Part shown: piece after piece, positions 8,961-18,376 of the stretch
Layout of the letters: each line of letters starts with the position of its first letter
How positions within the stretch are numbered: position 1 is the stretch's first letter
Source: an uncultured Aquimarina sp.
Lineage (GTDB): Bacteria; Bacteroidota; Bacteroidia; Flavobacteriales; Flavobacteriaceae
Assembly: GCF_947500065.1 (NCBI RefSeq)
Contig: NZ_CANMQT010000009.1
Span: 62,001-126,000, forward strand
Direction of reading: 5' to 3'
DNA length: 64,000 bases
Notes under the pieces: model-generated
Database searches by the model: none
Told to the model about the DNA's origin: nothing
What the model saw: the letters and a program-made list of their open reading frames with translations, nothing else
Position numbers and translations under genes: made by a program

Positions 8961-9293
8961 ATGGATTTGAAAAAAAGTAATGCACCTGTAAATACTACTA
9001 CTATAGATAAGAACTTGGTAGATCAACCTACAGATAATATCTATGAGGCAATTTCTGTAATATCTAAAAGAGCGAACCAAATTAATACTGATATTAAAAA
9101 AGAGCTTTTAGAGAAATTAGATGAATTTGCTACTTATAATGATAGTTTAGAGGAAATCTTTGAAAACAAAGAACAGATAGAAGTTTCTAAATTCTATGAA
9201 AGATTGCCTAAACCTCACTCTCTTGCTGCGCAAGAATGGTTAGATGGTAAAATATACTACAGAAATACAAAGACAGACTCGGAATCTTTATAA
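8961..9293 (+). CDS. rpoZ: RNA polymerase subunit omega
   Basis: A 110-residue protein with the omega core NIYEAISVISKRANQI at residues 26-41, which wraps the beta' subunit and helps assemble RNA polymerase. The C-terminal part (SKFYERLPKPHSLAAQEWLDG) is the form seen in Bacteroidetes. The position between bamD and coaBC is the standard arrangement in this phylum. Stop and next start are three bases apart. Confidence 0.92.
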   Translation: MDLKKSNAPVNTTTIDKNLVDQPTDNIYEAISVISKRANQINTDIKKELLEKLDEFATYNDSLEEIFENKEQIEVSKFYERLPKPHSLAAQEWLDGKIYYRNTKTDSESL

Positions 9294-9296
9294 AGT

Positions 9297-10511
9297 ATGT
9301 CATCAATATTAGGTGGTAAAAAAATTCTTATAGGTGTTACCGCTGGTATTGCCGCATACAAAACGGCTTCATTGGTACGCCTTTTTATTAAATCTGGGGC
9401 AGAAGTTAAAGTCGTTATGACCCCTGTTGCCAAAGATTTTGTAACACCACTTACATTATCTACTTTGTCAAAGAATCCAGTGCATTCTTCTTTTTATAAT
9501 GAAGAAGATGAAAATGCAGAATGGAATAATCATGTAGAGCTTGGACTATGGGCAGATATAATGGTCATTGCTCCTGCAACGGCTAACACTTTGTCTAAAA
9601 TGTCAACAGGTAATAGTGATAACTTACTGTTGGCTACTTATTTATCTGCAAAATGTCCGGTTTACTTTGCTCCGGCAATGGATTTGGATATGTACAATCA
9701 TCCATCCACACACGAAACCTTTAATAAACTTCAAGAGTTTGGGAATATTATGATTCCTGCAGAATCTGGAGAATTGGCTAGTGGATTAGTGGGGCAAGGA
9801 AGAATGGCAGAACCTTCCACTATAGTTAGTTTTATAGAAGATAATATTTTAGGAAAACTACCTTTAAAAGGCCAGAAAGTTTTAATAACTGCAGGTCCAA
9901 CGTTCGAAGCGATTGATCCTGTTAGGTTTATTGGAAATCATTCTAGCGGAAAAATGGGAATAGAATTAGCTAAATCTGCAGCCAATCTTGGAGCGCAGGT
10001 AACGTTGGTTTTAGGTCCTTCTTCATTAAAGGTTACTCATGATTTTATTAATGTAGTACCTGTTGTAAGCGCAGCATCCATGTATGAAGCGGTTACAAAA
10101 GAATTTGATACTTGTGACATTGCTATTGCTTCTGCAGCGGTTGCGGATTATAGACCTAAGAACATCTCAGATCAAAAAATAAAAAAATCAGATAGTAGTT
10201 TTTCTATAGAGTTAGAACGTACAACTGACATTCTAAATTGGATGGGATCTGTGAAAAAGAATCAATTTTTGGTGGGGTTTGCTTTAGAAACAGAAAATGA
10301 AGAGGAGAATGCAAAAAACAAACTAAAAAAGAAGAACCTAGATCTTATTGTCCTTAATTCTCTTAATGATAAAGGAGCAGGTTTTAAAGGACAAACTAAT
10401 AAAGTTACACTGATTAATCATAAATTTGAAATTAAAGCGTTTGAATTAAAAACCAAAACAGAGGTTGCACAGGATATTTTTAATGAAATTAAGGAACTAC
10501 GTAATGTTTAG
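9297..10511 (+). CDS. coaBC: Bifunctional phosphopantothenoylcysteine decarboxylase/synthetase CoaBC
   Basis: CoaBC couples cysteine to 4'-phosphopantothenate (CoaB) and decarboxylates the product (CoaC) in coenzyme A synthesis. In the N-terminal flavoprotein, H79 in WNNHVELG is the catalytic histidine, APATANTLSK (92-101) binds FMN, and FAPAMDLDMY (125-133) is the substrate motif. The CoaB half opens at ITAGPTFEAIDPVRFIGN (197-214) and contains HSSGKMG. In the substrate clamp, ELASGLVGQGRMAEP lacks the cysteine that E. coli Dfp has before GRM; I believe this is common in Bacteroidetes. The stop overlaps the porD start by eight bases. Confidence 0.97.
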   Translation: MSSILGGKKILIGVTAGIAAYKTASLVRLFIKSGAEVKVVMTPVAKDFVTPLTLSTLSKNPVHSSFYNEEDENAEWNNHVELGLWADIMVIAPATANTLSKMSTGNSDNLLLATYLSAKCPVYFAPAMDLDMYNHPSTHETFNKLQEFGNIMIPAESGELASGLVGQGRMAEPSTIVSFIEDNILGKLPLKGQKVLITAGPTFEAIDPVRFIGNHSSGKMGIELAKSAANLGAQVTLVLGPSSLKVTHDFINVVPVVSAASMYEAVTKEFDTCDIAIASAAVADYRPKNISDQKIKKSDSSFSIELERTTDILNWMGSVKKNQFLVGFALETENEEENAKNKLKKKNLDLIVLNSLNDKGAGFKGQTNKVTLINHKFEIKAFELKTKTEVAQDIFNEIKELRNV

Positions 10512-11391
10512 ACTTTTTCTTTTTATAACGCTTTTATGTGGTATCTCACTTAATGCTCAGGAGTTTAATGCTACGGTAGTAGTGAATGCGGAGCAAACAG
10601 GGAATCCTAATTTACAAGTTTTCAAAACACTCGAACGTTCAGTTGCAGAGTTTATTAATAATAATAAATGGACTGAGTTAGAGTATCGTACAGAAGAAAG
10701 GATCAATTGTAGTTTTTTTATAAATATTCTTGGTAATACTAATGATAGTTTTACTGCAACGGTTCAGGTGCAAGCTTCAAGGCCTGTTTATGGGTCTAAT
10801 TATAAGACAACAATTCTAAATATTAATGATAAACAGTTTAATTTTCAATATCTGGAATTTCAGCCTCTAAATTATAATCCTAATAATTTTGAATCCAATC
10901 TAATTTCTGTTGTAGCCTTTTATTTGTATACAATATTGGGAGTTGATGCTGATACTTTTGAACTTAATTCTGGTACTAATTATTATCAGGAAGCTAAAAA
11001 TATAGTAGGTAATGCTCAAGGAAGTAATACTTTGGGTTGGAATGGGCAAGATGGTCCGCAGACGAGATTTAGATTAAATGACGATTTGTTATCAGGTACT
11101 TTTGATGGATATAGATCTGCTTTATATACATATCATAGAGAAGGACTCGATATAATGAATAATGATCTCAAAAAAGGAAAAGAGTCTATATTGGAATCAA
11201 TGAAGACATTAGAGGGGTTACATAGAACCAGACCTAATTCGTATATTATGAGAGTGTTTTTTGATGCCAAAGCAGATGAGGTAGCAGGAATACTTTCTGG
11301 AGGACCTTCTGTTAATATTGCAGAGACAATTGCAATATTAGGAAGAATAGCTCCAACATATGCTAGTAATTGGGCAGAGATTAAGTTTTAA
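10504..11391 (+). CDS. porD: Type IX secretion protein PorD (DUF4835)
   Basis: A 295-residue secreted protein of the family formerly called DUF4835, linked to the type IX secretion/gliding system of Bacteroidetes. I chose the ATG at 10504 because it begins a clean signal peptide (MFRLFLFITLLCGISLNAQ); earlier in-frame starts only add coding overlap with coaBC. The sequence contains the family stretches SVVAFYLYTILGVDADTFE and TRFRLNDDLLSGTFDGYRSALYTYHREGLD (each visible as a continuous block). The genomic position between coaBC and recN is typical. The eight-base overlap with coaBC suggests coupled translation. Confidence 0.88.
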   Translation: MFRLFLFITLLCGISLNAQEFNATVVVNAEQTGNPNLQVFKTLERSVAEFINNNKWTELEYRTEERINCSFFINILGNTNDSFTATVQVQASRPVYGSNYKTTILNINDKQFNFQYLEFQPLNYNPNNFESNLISVVAFYLYTILGVDADTFELNSGTNYYQEAKNIVGNAQGSNTLGWNGQDGPQTRFRLNDDLLSGTFDGYRSALYTYHREGLDIMNNDLKKGKESILESMKTLEGLHRTRPNSYIMRVFFDAKADEVAGILSGGPSVNIAETIAILGRIAPTYASNWAEIKF

Positions 11392-11468
11392 TTTTTCTTT
11401 TTTTGAAATCTTTTTAAAACTATAGTATATTTACTTCCTTTTATGAACAACTAAAATATCACTATCCT

Positions 11469-13124
11469 TTGTTAAGAAGTCTTTCGATAAAAAACTTCGC
11501 TTTAATTGAACAACTACAGGTTTCTTTTGATACCGGTTTGATTACGATTACAGGAGAAACTGGAGCAGGTAAATCTTTACTTTTAGGTGCTTTAGGACTT
11601 TTGTTAGGAAAAAGAGCAGATCTAAGTAGCGTTAAAAATAGTGCTGTGAAATGTACTATAGAAGGCGTTTTTAATATAGAAAAGTATGAACTTAATGCTT
11701 TTTTTGAAGAAGAAGATTTAGATTACGAAACCGAAACAATTATCAGAAGAGAGATCTTACCATCTGGTAAATCAAGAGCATTTATTAATGACACACCAGT
11801 CACGCTACAATCTTTAAATAAATTAGGATTACAATTAATAGATATTCATAGTCAGCATCAAACATTAGAAGTAACTACTAATGACTTTCAGTTTGAAGTA
11901 TTGGATGCATTGTCAGAGTCTGCAAGAGAAATAAAATCATATAAGAGGGGTTTAGGGTTGCTTAAGCAGAAAGAAAAAGAAGAAAGAGCTCTTATCGAAA
12001 GCCAGCAAGAATTTACCAAAGAGTACGATTATAATTCTTTTTTGCTAAATGAGTTAGAAGAAGCAAAACTTAAACCAGGAGAACTAGCAGAGCTAGAAGA
12101 GCGATATGAAACACTAATTAATATTGAGGAAATACAAGAGCGATTGTCTGGCTCAGTTTCCTTGATTTCTTCAGAAGAAATAGGAGTTTCTGATCTTTTG
12201 AATACTATTAAGGCTAATATTTCTAAAATAGCTCCGTATTCGGGAGCGTTAAAAGAATTATCAGATAGAATACAAAGTATATATATTGAGTTGGAGGATG
12301 TAAATGATTCATTGCAGAATGAATTAGAGAGGCTAGAAGCTGATCCTGAGCAATTAGAAGAAGTTGGCCAGAGATTGCAAATATTACATAATCTTCAAAC
12401 AAAGCATGCGGTATCATCAATCGATGAGCTTATAAAAATAAAAGAAGAACTTCAGGAAAAAGTAGCGAAAACAGAATCTCTTTCCGGAGATATCGAAAAA
12501 CTTAAAAAAGAGATAGCAACTACAAAAGTTCAATTAGATGAAGTGGCTATTAAAATTCATAAAAAAAGAACAAAAGCATTACCTAAACTGGTTTCGGAGC
12601 TAGAGGATATTCTAAAAGCTTTGGGCATGACAAATGCCACGTTTGAAACCTCATTAGAGTTACAAGAAAAATATCTTGCTAATGGAAAAGAAGAACTTAA
12701 ATTCTTATTCTCTGCAAATAAAGGAGGATCTTATGGAGAGTTAAAGAAAGTAGCTTCTGGTGGAGAATTATCTAGGATTATGATAGCGATAAAAGCAATA
12801 CTTTCTAGATATACACAATTACCAACAATTATTTTTGATGAAATAGACACTGGAGTTTCGGGCGAAATTGCTCATAAGATGGCAGATTTGATGATGACAA
12901 TGAGTAAGAATCTTCAGGTTTTTAGTATCACACATTTACCTCAGATAGCGGCAAATGGACAAAGTCAATATAAAGTTTTTAAAGAAGATGTAAATAATTC
13001 GACGGTTACTAGGTTAAAGTTGTTAAATGAGGATGAGAGAATTCGCGAGATAGCTGAGATGATTGGTGGGAAAAATATTTCTGATTCTGCATTAACTCAC
13101 GCAAAATCATTGTTACATAATTAA
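11469..13124 (+). CDS. recN: DNA repair ATPase RecN, TTG start
   Basis: RecN is an SMC-like ATPase acting early in double-strand-break repair. The 551-residue protein has Walker A GETGAGKS (about 30-37), a long coiled-coil centre (about 150-370), the ABC signature ASGGELSR and Walker B TIIFDEIDTGVSGE. The start is TTG at 11469: the family N-terminus LRSLSIKNFALIE begins exactly there and no in-frame ATG lies close upstream. A 77-base gap after porD contains TATATTTAC, a possible weak promoter, so recN may be transcribed partly on its own. Confidence 0.95.
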   Translation: MLRSLSIKNFALIEQLQVSFDTGLITITGETGAGKSLLLGALGLLLGKRADLSSVKNSAVKCTIEGVFNIEKYELNAFFEEEDLDYETETIIRREILPSGKSRAFINDTPVTLQSLNKLGLQLIDIHSQHQTLEVTTNDFQFEVLDALSESAREIKSYKRGLGLLKQKEKEERALIESQQEFTKEYDYNSFLLNELEEAKLKPGELAELEERYETLINIEEIQERLSGSVSLISSEEIGVSDLLNTIKANISKIAPYSGALKELSDRIQSIYIELEDVNDSLQNELERLEADPEQLEEVGQRLQILHNLQTKHAVSSIDELIKIKEELQEKVAKTESLSGDIEKLKKEIATTKVQLDEVAIKIHKKRTKALPKLVSELEDILKALGMTNATFETSLELQEKYLANGKEELKFLFSANKGGSYGELKKVASGGELSRIMIAIKAILSRYTQLPTIIFDEIDTGVSGEIAHKMADLMMTMSKNLQVFSITHLPQIAANGQSQYKVFKEDVNNSTVTRLKLLNEDERIREIAEMIGGKNISDSALTHAKSLLHN

Positions 13125-13144
13125 CTAAAATTTGTAGAGTATAG

Positions 13145-13173
13145 TTTTGGTTTAGGTCGTTTTGTTATCTTTA
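13145..13173 (+). promoter_or_regulatory. Probable fabI promoter
   Basis: TTTTG at 13145-13149 and TATCTTTA at 13166-13173 resemble the -33 and -7 elements, with one mismatch (final A for G) in the -7 box and a 16-base spacer. The fabI start is 35 bases downstream. Confidence 0.4.
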
Positions 13174-13207
13174 CCATTCATAAAATCATTTTATAATTTA
13201 CGATTAA

Positions 13208-14026
13208 ATGTCATACAATTTATTAAAAGGTAAAAGAGGGATAATTTTCGGTGCACTTGATGAAAATTCAATAGCTTGGAAGACAGCAGAACGTGTTTTT
13301 GAAGAAGGTGGAACCTTTGTACTTACTAATGCTCCAGTTGCTATGCGTATGGGAGCTATTAAAGACTTAGCAGAAAAAACAAATTCTGAGATTATACCTG
13401 CCGATGCGACCTCGTTAGAAGATTTAGAAAATCTTGTTGAAAAATCAGTGGAGATATTGGGAGGTAAACTTGATTTTGTTTTACATTCTATCGGGATGTC
13501 AGTTAATGTAAGAAAAGGACGTCATTATACAGATCTTAATTATGATTGGAGTGAAAAAGGCTGGGATGTTTCAGCGCTTTCATTTCATAAAACAATGCAG
13601 ACATTGTTTAAAAAAGAAGCAATGAATGAATGGGGAAGTATTGTAGCGCTTACATACATGGCTGCTCAGCGAGTATTTCCGGATTATAATGATATGGCAG
13701 ATAATAAGGCATATCTAGAATCTATAGCGCGTAGTTTTGGATATTTCTTTGGACGTGAGAAAAAGGTAAGAGTAAATACTATTTCGCAATCGCCAACAGC
13801 AACAACAGCTGGGAAAGGAGTAAAGGGGTTTGATGGATTTATTGAATATGCTGATAAGATGTCACCATTAGGTAATGCTTCTGCCGAAGATTGTGCGGAT
13901 TATACAATTACATTATTTTCTGATTTGACTAAGAAAGTAACGTTACAAAATTTATATCATGACGGAGGATTCTCTAATATGGGAGTTAGCCAGATGGTGA
14001 TGGAGAAATTTGTAGACGAAGAATAA
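13208..14026 (+). CDS. fabI: Enoyl-ACP reductase FabI
   Basis: FabI carries out the last reduction of each fatty-acid elongation cycle using NADH. The 272-residue protein has the short-chain dehydrogenase fold with the FabI-type catalytic set: Y150, Y160 and K167 in YMAAQRVFPDYNDMADNK, spaced as in E. coli FabI (Y146, Y156, K163). The start GALDENSIAWKTAE replaces the usual glycine-rich nucleotide loop in the way FabI does. A strong terminator follows. Confidence 0.95.
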   Translation: MSYNLLKGKRGIIFGALDENSIAWKTAERVFEEGGTFVLTNAPVAMRMGAIKDLAEKTNSEIIPADATSLEDLENLVEKSVEILGGKLDFVLHSIGMSVNVRKGRHYTDLNYDWSEKGWDVSALSFHKTMQTLFKKEAMNEWGSIVALTYMAAQRVFPDYNDMADNKAYLESIARSFGYFFGREKKVRVNTISQSPTATTAGKGVKGFDGFIEYADKMSPLGNASAEDCADYTITLFSDLTKKVTLQNLYHDGGFSNMGVSQMVMEKFVDEE

Positions 14027-14050
14027 AAAAACATATAAGATAGCGTAAGT

Positions 14051-14085
14051 AAAAAGCTTGATTCAACTAGAATTAGGCTTTTTTT
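14051..14085 (+). terminator. Rho-independent terminator after fabI
   Basis: A 14-base arm (14051-14064) pairs with 14070-14083, with two G-U pairs and a five-base loop. The 3' arm runs straight into a T tract to 14085. Confidence 0.8.
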
Positions 14086-14155
14086 ATATCAATAACTTAG
14101 ATCTACAAAGGATTAAAATACTAATATCAATTTATGGTAGGATCTTTTGTTTACT

Positions 14156-14163
14156 TACCTTTG
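14156..14163 (+). promoter_or_regulatory. -7 box next to a start codon (possible leaderless transcript)
   Basis: TACCTTTG is a perfect TAnnTTTG box. The glycosyltransferase ATG at 14169 begins only five bases after it, which is where transcription would be expected to start. No convincing -33 element was found. Confidence 0.45.
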
Positions 14164-14168
14164 TTCCT

Positions 14169-15173
14169 ATGAATATTTCCTTTTCTTTTATTGTACCTGT
14201 GTATAATAGACCTCATGAAATAGATGAGTTATTGAGTAGTATGACTGAATTGGATTATGACAAGCCTTATGAAATAGTAATCATTGAAGATGGTTCGTCA
14301 GAAACTTCAGAAAGTATAATTAAAACTTATGAAAATAAGTTACAAATTAGTTATTATCAAAAACCTAATACAGGTCCAGGAGATTCCCGTAATTATGGAA
14401 TGCGTATAGCAAAAGGAGACTACTTTCTAATTCTTGATAGTGATGTAATATTGCCTAAGGATTACTTAGCTAAAGTAGAGGATTTCTTATCTAAAAACTT
14501 TGTACATTGTTTTGGAGGTCCTGATGATGCGCATGAAGACTTCTCTAATCTACAAAAAGCTATAAGTTTCAGTATGACTTCATACCTTACAACGGGAGGA
14601 ATAAGAGGGCGAAAAAATACGCTGGGCAAGTTTCAACCTAGAAGTTTTAATATGGGGATATCAAAAGAAGCTTTTAAAGCTTCTGAAGGTTTTGGGAACA
14701 TCCATCCTGGCGAAGATCCAGACCTTACTATTAGGCTTTGGAAATTAGGATATGAAACGGCACTGATACCTGATGCGAAAGTGTTTCATAAAAGAAGAAT
14801 CTCATGGGATAAATTTTATATGCAGGTTAATAAATTTGGATTGGTACGACCAATTCTTAACTTATGGCATCCAGAAACATCAAAGATTACCTATTGGTTT
14901 CCAACCCTTTTTGTAGCATATTCAATGTTTTCTATTATTGCTGCTTTTTTCGGATACTGGTATTTCATAATGCTATGGATACTGTATTTCGTTGTTATTT
15001 TCGTAAATGCAACAATAAACCACAATAGTTTGTCTGTTGGTTTTCAGTCGATTATAGCGGTGTTGGTGCAATTTTATGGCTATGGAAAAGGATTCCTAAA
15101 ATCTTATTATTATATTCATCTATTGAAAAAAGTTCCTGAACAGAAATTTAAAAAGCTGTTTTTTTCAAAGTAA
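14169..15173 (+). CDS. Family 2 glycosyltransferase, membrane-anchored
   Basis: A 334-residue GT-A fold enzyme that would transfer a sugar from a nucleotide donor to an unknown acceptor. The N-terminus FSFIVPVYNRPHEIDELL is the classic GT2 opening. A DSDV motif at LILDSDVILP binds the metal and nucleotide, GPGDSRNYGM fits the donor site, and GEDPDLTIRLWKLGYETALIP is the acceptor-side ED motif region. Two membrane helices near the C-terminus (FPTLFVAYSMFSIIAAFFGY and YFIMLWILYFVVIFV) anchor it to the inner membrane. I chose the ATG at 14169; an upstream TTG frame would run through the fabI terminator. The stop overlaps the next start by one base. Confidence 0.88.
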   Translation: MNISFSFIVPVYNRPHEIDELLSSMTELDYDKPYEIVIIEDGSSETSESIIKTYENKLQISYYQKPNTGPGDSRNYGMRIAKGDYFLILDSDVILPKDYLAKVEDFLSKNFVHCFGGPDDAHEDFSNLQKAISFSMTSYLTTGGIRGRKNTLGKFQPRSFNMGISKEAFKASEGFGNIHPGEDPDLTIRLWKLGYETALIPDAKVFHKRRISWDKFYMQVNKFGLVRPILNLWHPETSKITYWFPTLFVAYSMFSIIAAFFGYWYFIMLWILYFVVIFVNATINHNSLSVGFQSIIAVLVQFYGYGKGFLKSYYYIHLLKKVPEQKFKKLFFSK

Positions 15174-16138
15174 TGCCTATGTCCAAAACTAAATTGAGTA
15201 GATTTTCTTTAAAAAGAAATAATGTCAAAACGTTTCTGTTTTTTTTGACATTAACCTCGCTTTTGTGGCTTTTTACACAATTCTCTAAAAACTATACTAA
15301 AGAAATAGAGGTCGATATTCAGTATACCAATATACCCGAAGATAGAATTTTACATGATGATAGTGATCAAACATTAAAACTAATACTTAATGGTAATGGA
15401 TTTAGATTAATAAATCATACTTGGAGTAAACCTCAGTTGCAATTTGATATGGCTAATGCATTAGAAACAGCAACAAGTGACTATTATTTTTATATTGATA
15501 AACCCAACGAATCTTTAAAAGGTAAATTAAATTTTAAAGGTAGGATACTTTCTGTTCAAAAAGATACTTTAAAAGTAAAGTTAGATATTAATCTAGAAAA
15601 GAAAATTCCAATAAGAATATCTAAAGAACTACAGTATGCTCCTGGATATGGTAGTGATAAAGGTGTGGTTTTATCGCCAGATTCAATTACGATAAGTGGC
15701 CCTAAAAGAATTATAGACACTATCAATTATGTAGCTACAGAGAATTTAAAACTAGAAGGTTTGAATACTGATTATAAAACAACCTTACCCGTTAAAATTG
15801 ACAGTTTACCTCCCAGAATTGAAGTTGTTCCCAAAGAAGTAACGGCTATTATTGCTGTTAGTAAATTTACGGAAGGAAGTCAAGAAATTCCTATAACGTT
15901 AATGAATATTCCTGAAGGAAAAGAAATTAAAATTTTTCCAAAAGAGGTTAGAGTAGTTTATAGAGTTGGGCTTGATAAATATAATGAAATAAGCCTGAGA
16001 GATTTTAAGGTGGTTGCTGATTATAATAAGGTTTCAGAGGATAGCTCTTTTTTAATTTTGGAATTAATAGACATGCCAACTTCGATTCACGATGTTCGTT
16101 TACAGGACAAACAAGTTCAATTTGTAATCTTGAATTAA
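15173..16138 (+). CDS. YbbR-domain membrane-anchored protein
   Basis: A 321-residue protein with one N-terminal membrane helix (TFLFFLTLTSLLWLFTQF, about 20-37) followed by repeated YbbR-like beta modules outside the membrane. Examples are KEIEVDIQYTNIPEDRILHD, ITISGPKRIIDTINYVATEN and QEIPITLMNIPEGKEIKIFP. In Firmicutes, YbbR (CdaR) regulates the cyclic-di-AMP cyclase next to it; here no cyclase is adjacent and the partner is coaE, the common Bacteroidetes arrangement. The start ATG overlaps the stop of the glycosyltransferase; a second ATG at 15179 is an alternative. Confidence 0.82.
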   Translation: MPMSKTKLSRFSLKRNNVKTFLFFLTLTSLLWLFTQFSKNYTKEIEVDIQYTNIPEDRILHDDSDQTLKLILNGNGFRLINHTWSKPQLQFDMANALETATSDYYFYIDKPNESLKGKLNFKGRILSVQKDTLKVKLDINLEKKIPIRISKELQYAPGYGSDKGVVLSPDSITISGPKRIIDTINYVATENLKLEGLNTDYKTTLPVKIDSLPPRIEVVPKEVTAIIAVSKFTEGSQEIPITLMNIPEGKEIKIFPKEVRVVYRVGLDKYNEISLRDFKVVADYNKVSEDSSFLILELIDMPTSIHDVRLQDKQVQFVILN

Positions 16139-16141
16139 GTT

Positions 16142-16720
16142 ATGAAAGTAATAGGACTAACAGGTGGCATAGGAAGTGGAAAATCAACTGTTGCTAAAAT
16201 GTTTGCGAAGCTTGGAGTGCCTATTTACATTGCAGATGATGAGGCAAAAAAAATGATGAATGAAGATGTCAACATAAAAAATCAGATTAAAGATTTATTA
16301 GGCACAAAATCTTATATTAAGGGAGAATTAAACCGTCCATTTATTGCTGACAAAGTTTTTAATGACAAAGAGCTTTTAGGAAAACTTAATGCGATTGTTC
16401 ATCCTGCGGTGGCGACTCATTTTATTGCCTGGAAAAACGAACAAAAATCAAACTATGTTATAAAGGAAGCCGCTATCCTGTTTGAAAATGGTGGATATAA
16501 ACAGTGTGATTATACAGTTCTGGTAACTGCTCCAAAGGAAACAAGAATAGAAAGGGTTTTAAAAAGAGATAATACTACAAAATCACAAGTTCTTGCCAGA
16601 TTAAAGAATCAATGGGAAGACTCTAAAAAGATTCCATTAGCAGATTTCGTGATTATTAATACGAAATTAGAAGAAACTTGGCTTCAAGTTAAAAAAATCC
16701 ATAATAAAGTTATCCTTTGA
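16142..16720 (+). CDS. coaE: Dephospho-CoA kinase CoaE
   Basis: CoaE phosphorylates the 3'-hydroxyl of dephospho-CoA, the last step of coenzyme A synthesis. The 192-residue P-loop kinase has Walker A GLTGGIGSGKST at residues 5-16, the DDEAKKMM substrate segment (about 32-39), and the lid/adenine region VTAPKETRIERVLKRDN. coaBC, another step of the pathway, lies 5.6 kb upstream on the same strand but in a different transcription unit. Three bases separate it from the YbbR gene. Confidence 0.95.
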   Translation: MKVIGLTGGIGSGKSTVAKMFAKLGVPIYIADDEAKKMMNEDVNIKNQIKDLLGTKSYIKGELNRPFIADKVFNDKELLGKLNAIVHPAVATHFIAWKNEQKSNYVIKEAAILFENGGYKQCDYTVLVTAPKETRIERVLKRDNTTKSQVLARLKNQWEDSKKIPLADFVIINTKLEETWLQVKKIHNKVIL

Positions 16721-16792
16721 TTGCGATATTTTCCTAATCTTTCATTTTGTTAACATTTGGTTAAACCCTAAAGTAGCTAAATGTTAAAGTCT

Positions 16793-16800
16793 TACTTTTG
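16793..16800 (+). promoter_or_regulatory. -7 box next to the histidine kinase start codon
   Basis: TACTTTTG matches TAnnTTTG exactly. The kinase ATG at 16805 begins four bases later, so the message could be leaderless, as for the glycosyltransferase at 14169. The bases between box and ATG also resemble that site (both end in CCTATG). Confidence 0.5.
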
Positions 16801-16804
16801 ACCT

Positions 16805-18373
16805 ATGAATAAAAGGTTATTCGCATTGTTAATCCTCTTGATGAGTTTGTCATTAATAGGGATTATTTTTGTTCAGGGTTATTGGATTCAGAATACAGTA
16901 GAGAATAACAGAGAGCAGTTTTCTTTTAATGCAAAGCAAATATTGATTTCTGTTTCTAATAAGATTGAATATAGGGAATTTGAGGAAATGTATTATCCCT
17001 TACAGGATATTTTAGACAGTATAAAACAGCCTGATAATAAAACAATACAGCAGCTCTTAGACATAGGTTTTGATAAAGGATCGTTTGCTTTTGGTGATGG
17101 TGTTTTAGAAGAAGATTCTAAGCTGTTTTCTTCGTTTATAGATTTTAATATTGATACTGTAAGATTAAAAGATATTTTAAATCGGAATGCTGAGCTAATT
17201 GATGATAAAAAGCAGAGTTATCAAACAAAGCAAAGATCTAAATCGAAATCGGATAGATTGAGTGCGCTTACTGATTTGCAAAGAAAAGATTACGAAATTG
17301 TAATCAATCAACTTGCAAATTTTATTCCTATTCATCGAAGGGTGAAGAAAGAAGAGGTTAAGAAATTGCTTAAGAAGGAATTAGCTGAGCGTGATATGAA
17401 GGTTGATTTTGAGTATGCCATATATAGTAATGCTTTGGCTACTCGTGTACGTTCTGATGATTTTAGTGCAAATGAAAGTGATGGTAATACTTTTGCTGTA
17501 CCTCTTTTTGTAAATAATGAGGATGGTTCAAGCCTGTATCAGTTATATGTGAATTTTACAGGTAAGAATAGATATATATTATCGACTATTAAAGGAATGG
17601 CAATTTTGTCCGTAATTTTTACGTTGGTTATTGTAGTAGCATATTCAAGTGCTTTATCTCAGCTGTTGCAGCAACGACAGATATCACAGATAAAGACTGA
17701 TTTTATTAATAATATGACTCATGAGCTTAAAACGCCTATAGCTACGATTAATCTGGCATTAGATGCTATTAAAAACCCTAAAATAGCAGATGATCAAGAT
17801 AAGTTGAAGCGTTATATGACTATGATTCGGGAAGAGAATAAAAGAATGCTAACGCAGGTAGAAAATGTTTTACGAATATCGCAGCTTGAGAAAAATGAGC
17901 TGAATATTAAGAAAGAACCGCTTGAATTGCATGATATTATAGAGGATGCGATAACACACGTTTCTTTGATAGTGGAAAATAGAGAAGGCTATATAAAAAC
18001 GCATTTAGGAGCGCTTAAATCTTCTATTTTGGCAAATGATAGTCATATGACTAATGTAATAGTGAATGTTTTGGATAATGCAATTAAGTATTCGGAAGAA
18101 GCACCAAAAATTGATATTTATACAGAAAATGTGAAAAATAGTATTGTACTTAAAATACGTGATCAGGGAGTTGGAATGAGTAAAGTAGCTCAGAAAAAAA
18201 TCTTTGAGAAGTTTTTTAGAGAACATACTGGAGATTTACACAATGTAAAAGGCCACGGACTTGGACTAACATATGTAAAACGAATTATAGACGACCATCA
18301 TGGTCAAATATGGGTGGAGAGTGAACGGGGAAAAGGCTCCACATTTATAACTAAATTACCGTTAATATCTTAA
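16805..18373 (+). CDS. Sensor histidine kinase (RprX-like)
   Basis: A 522-residue inner-membrane sensor. One membrane helix lies at about 5-24 and a second at about 262-284, enclosing a 240-residue periplasmic domain with no domain I recognise. The dimerisation domain has the phosphorylated H306 in NNMTHELKTPIATI. The ATPase domain has an N box (NVLDNAIKYSEEAP), G1 (IRDQGVGMS) and G2 (GHGLGLTYVKRI). The response regulator begins three bases downstream. Layout and sequence resemble the RprX/RprY system of Bacteroides and Porphyromonas; that name is inference. Confidence 0.92.
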   Translation: MNKRLFALLILLMSLSLIGIIFVQGYWIQNTVENNREQFSFNAKQILISVSNKIEYREFEEMYYPLQDILDSIKQPDNKTIQQLLDIGFDKGSFAFGDGVLEEDSKLFSSFIDFNIDTVRLKDILNRNAELIDDKKQSYQTKQRSKSKSDRLSALTDLQRKDYEIVINQLANFIPIHRRVKKEEVKKLLKKELAERDMKVDFEYAIYSNALATRVRSDDFSANESDGNTFAVPLFVNNEDGSSLYQLYVNFTGKNRYILSTIKGMAILSVIFTLVIVVAYSSALSQLLQQRQISQIKTDFINNMTHELKTPIATINLALDAIKNPKIADDQDKLKRYMTMIREENKRMLTQVENVLRISQLEKNELNIKKEPLELHDIIEDAITHVSLIVENREGYIKTHLGALKSSILANDSHMTNVIVNVLDNAIKYSEEAPKIDIYTENVKNSIVLKIRDQGVGMSKVAQKKIFEKFFREHTGDLHNVKGHGLGLTYVKRIIDDHHGQIWVESERGKGSTFITKLPLIS

Positions 18374-18376
18374 AAT

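Noticed and set aside
14058..14168. Extended N-terminus of the glycosyltransferase from TTG 14058
   Set aside because: It would translate the fabI terminator hairpin; GT2 proteins normally begin near the ATG at 14169.
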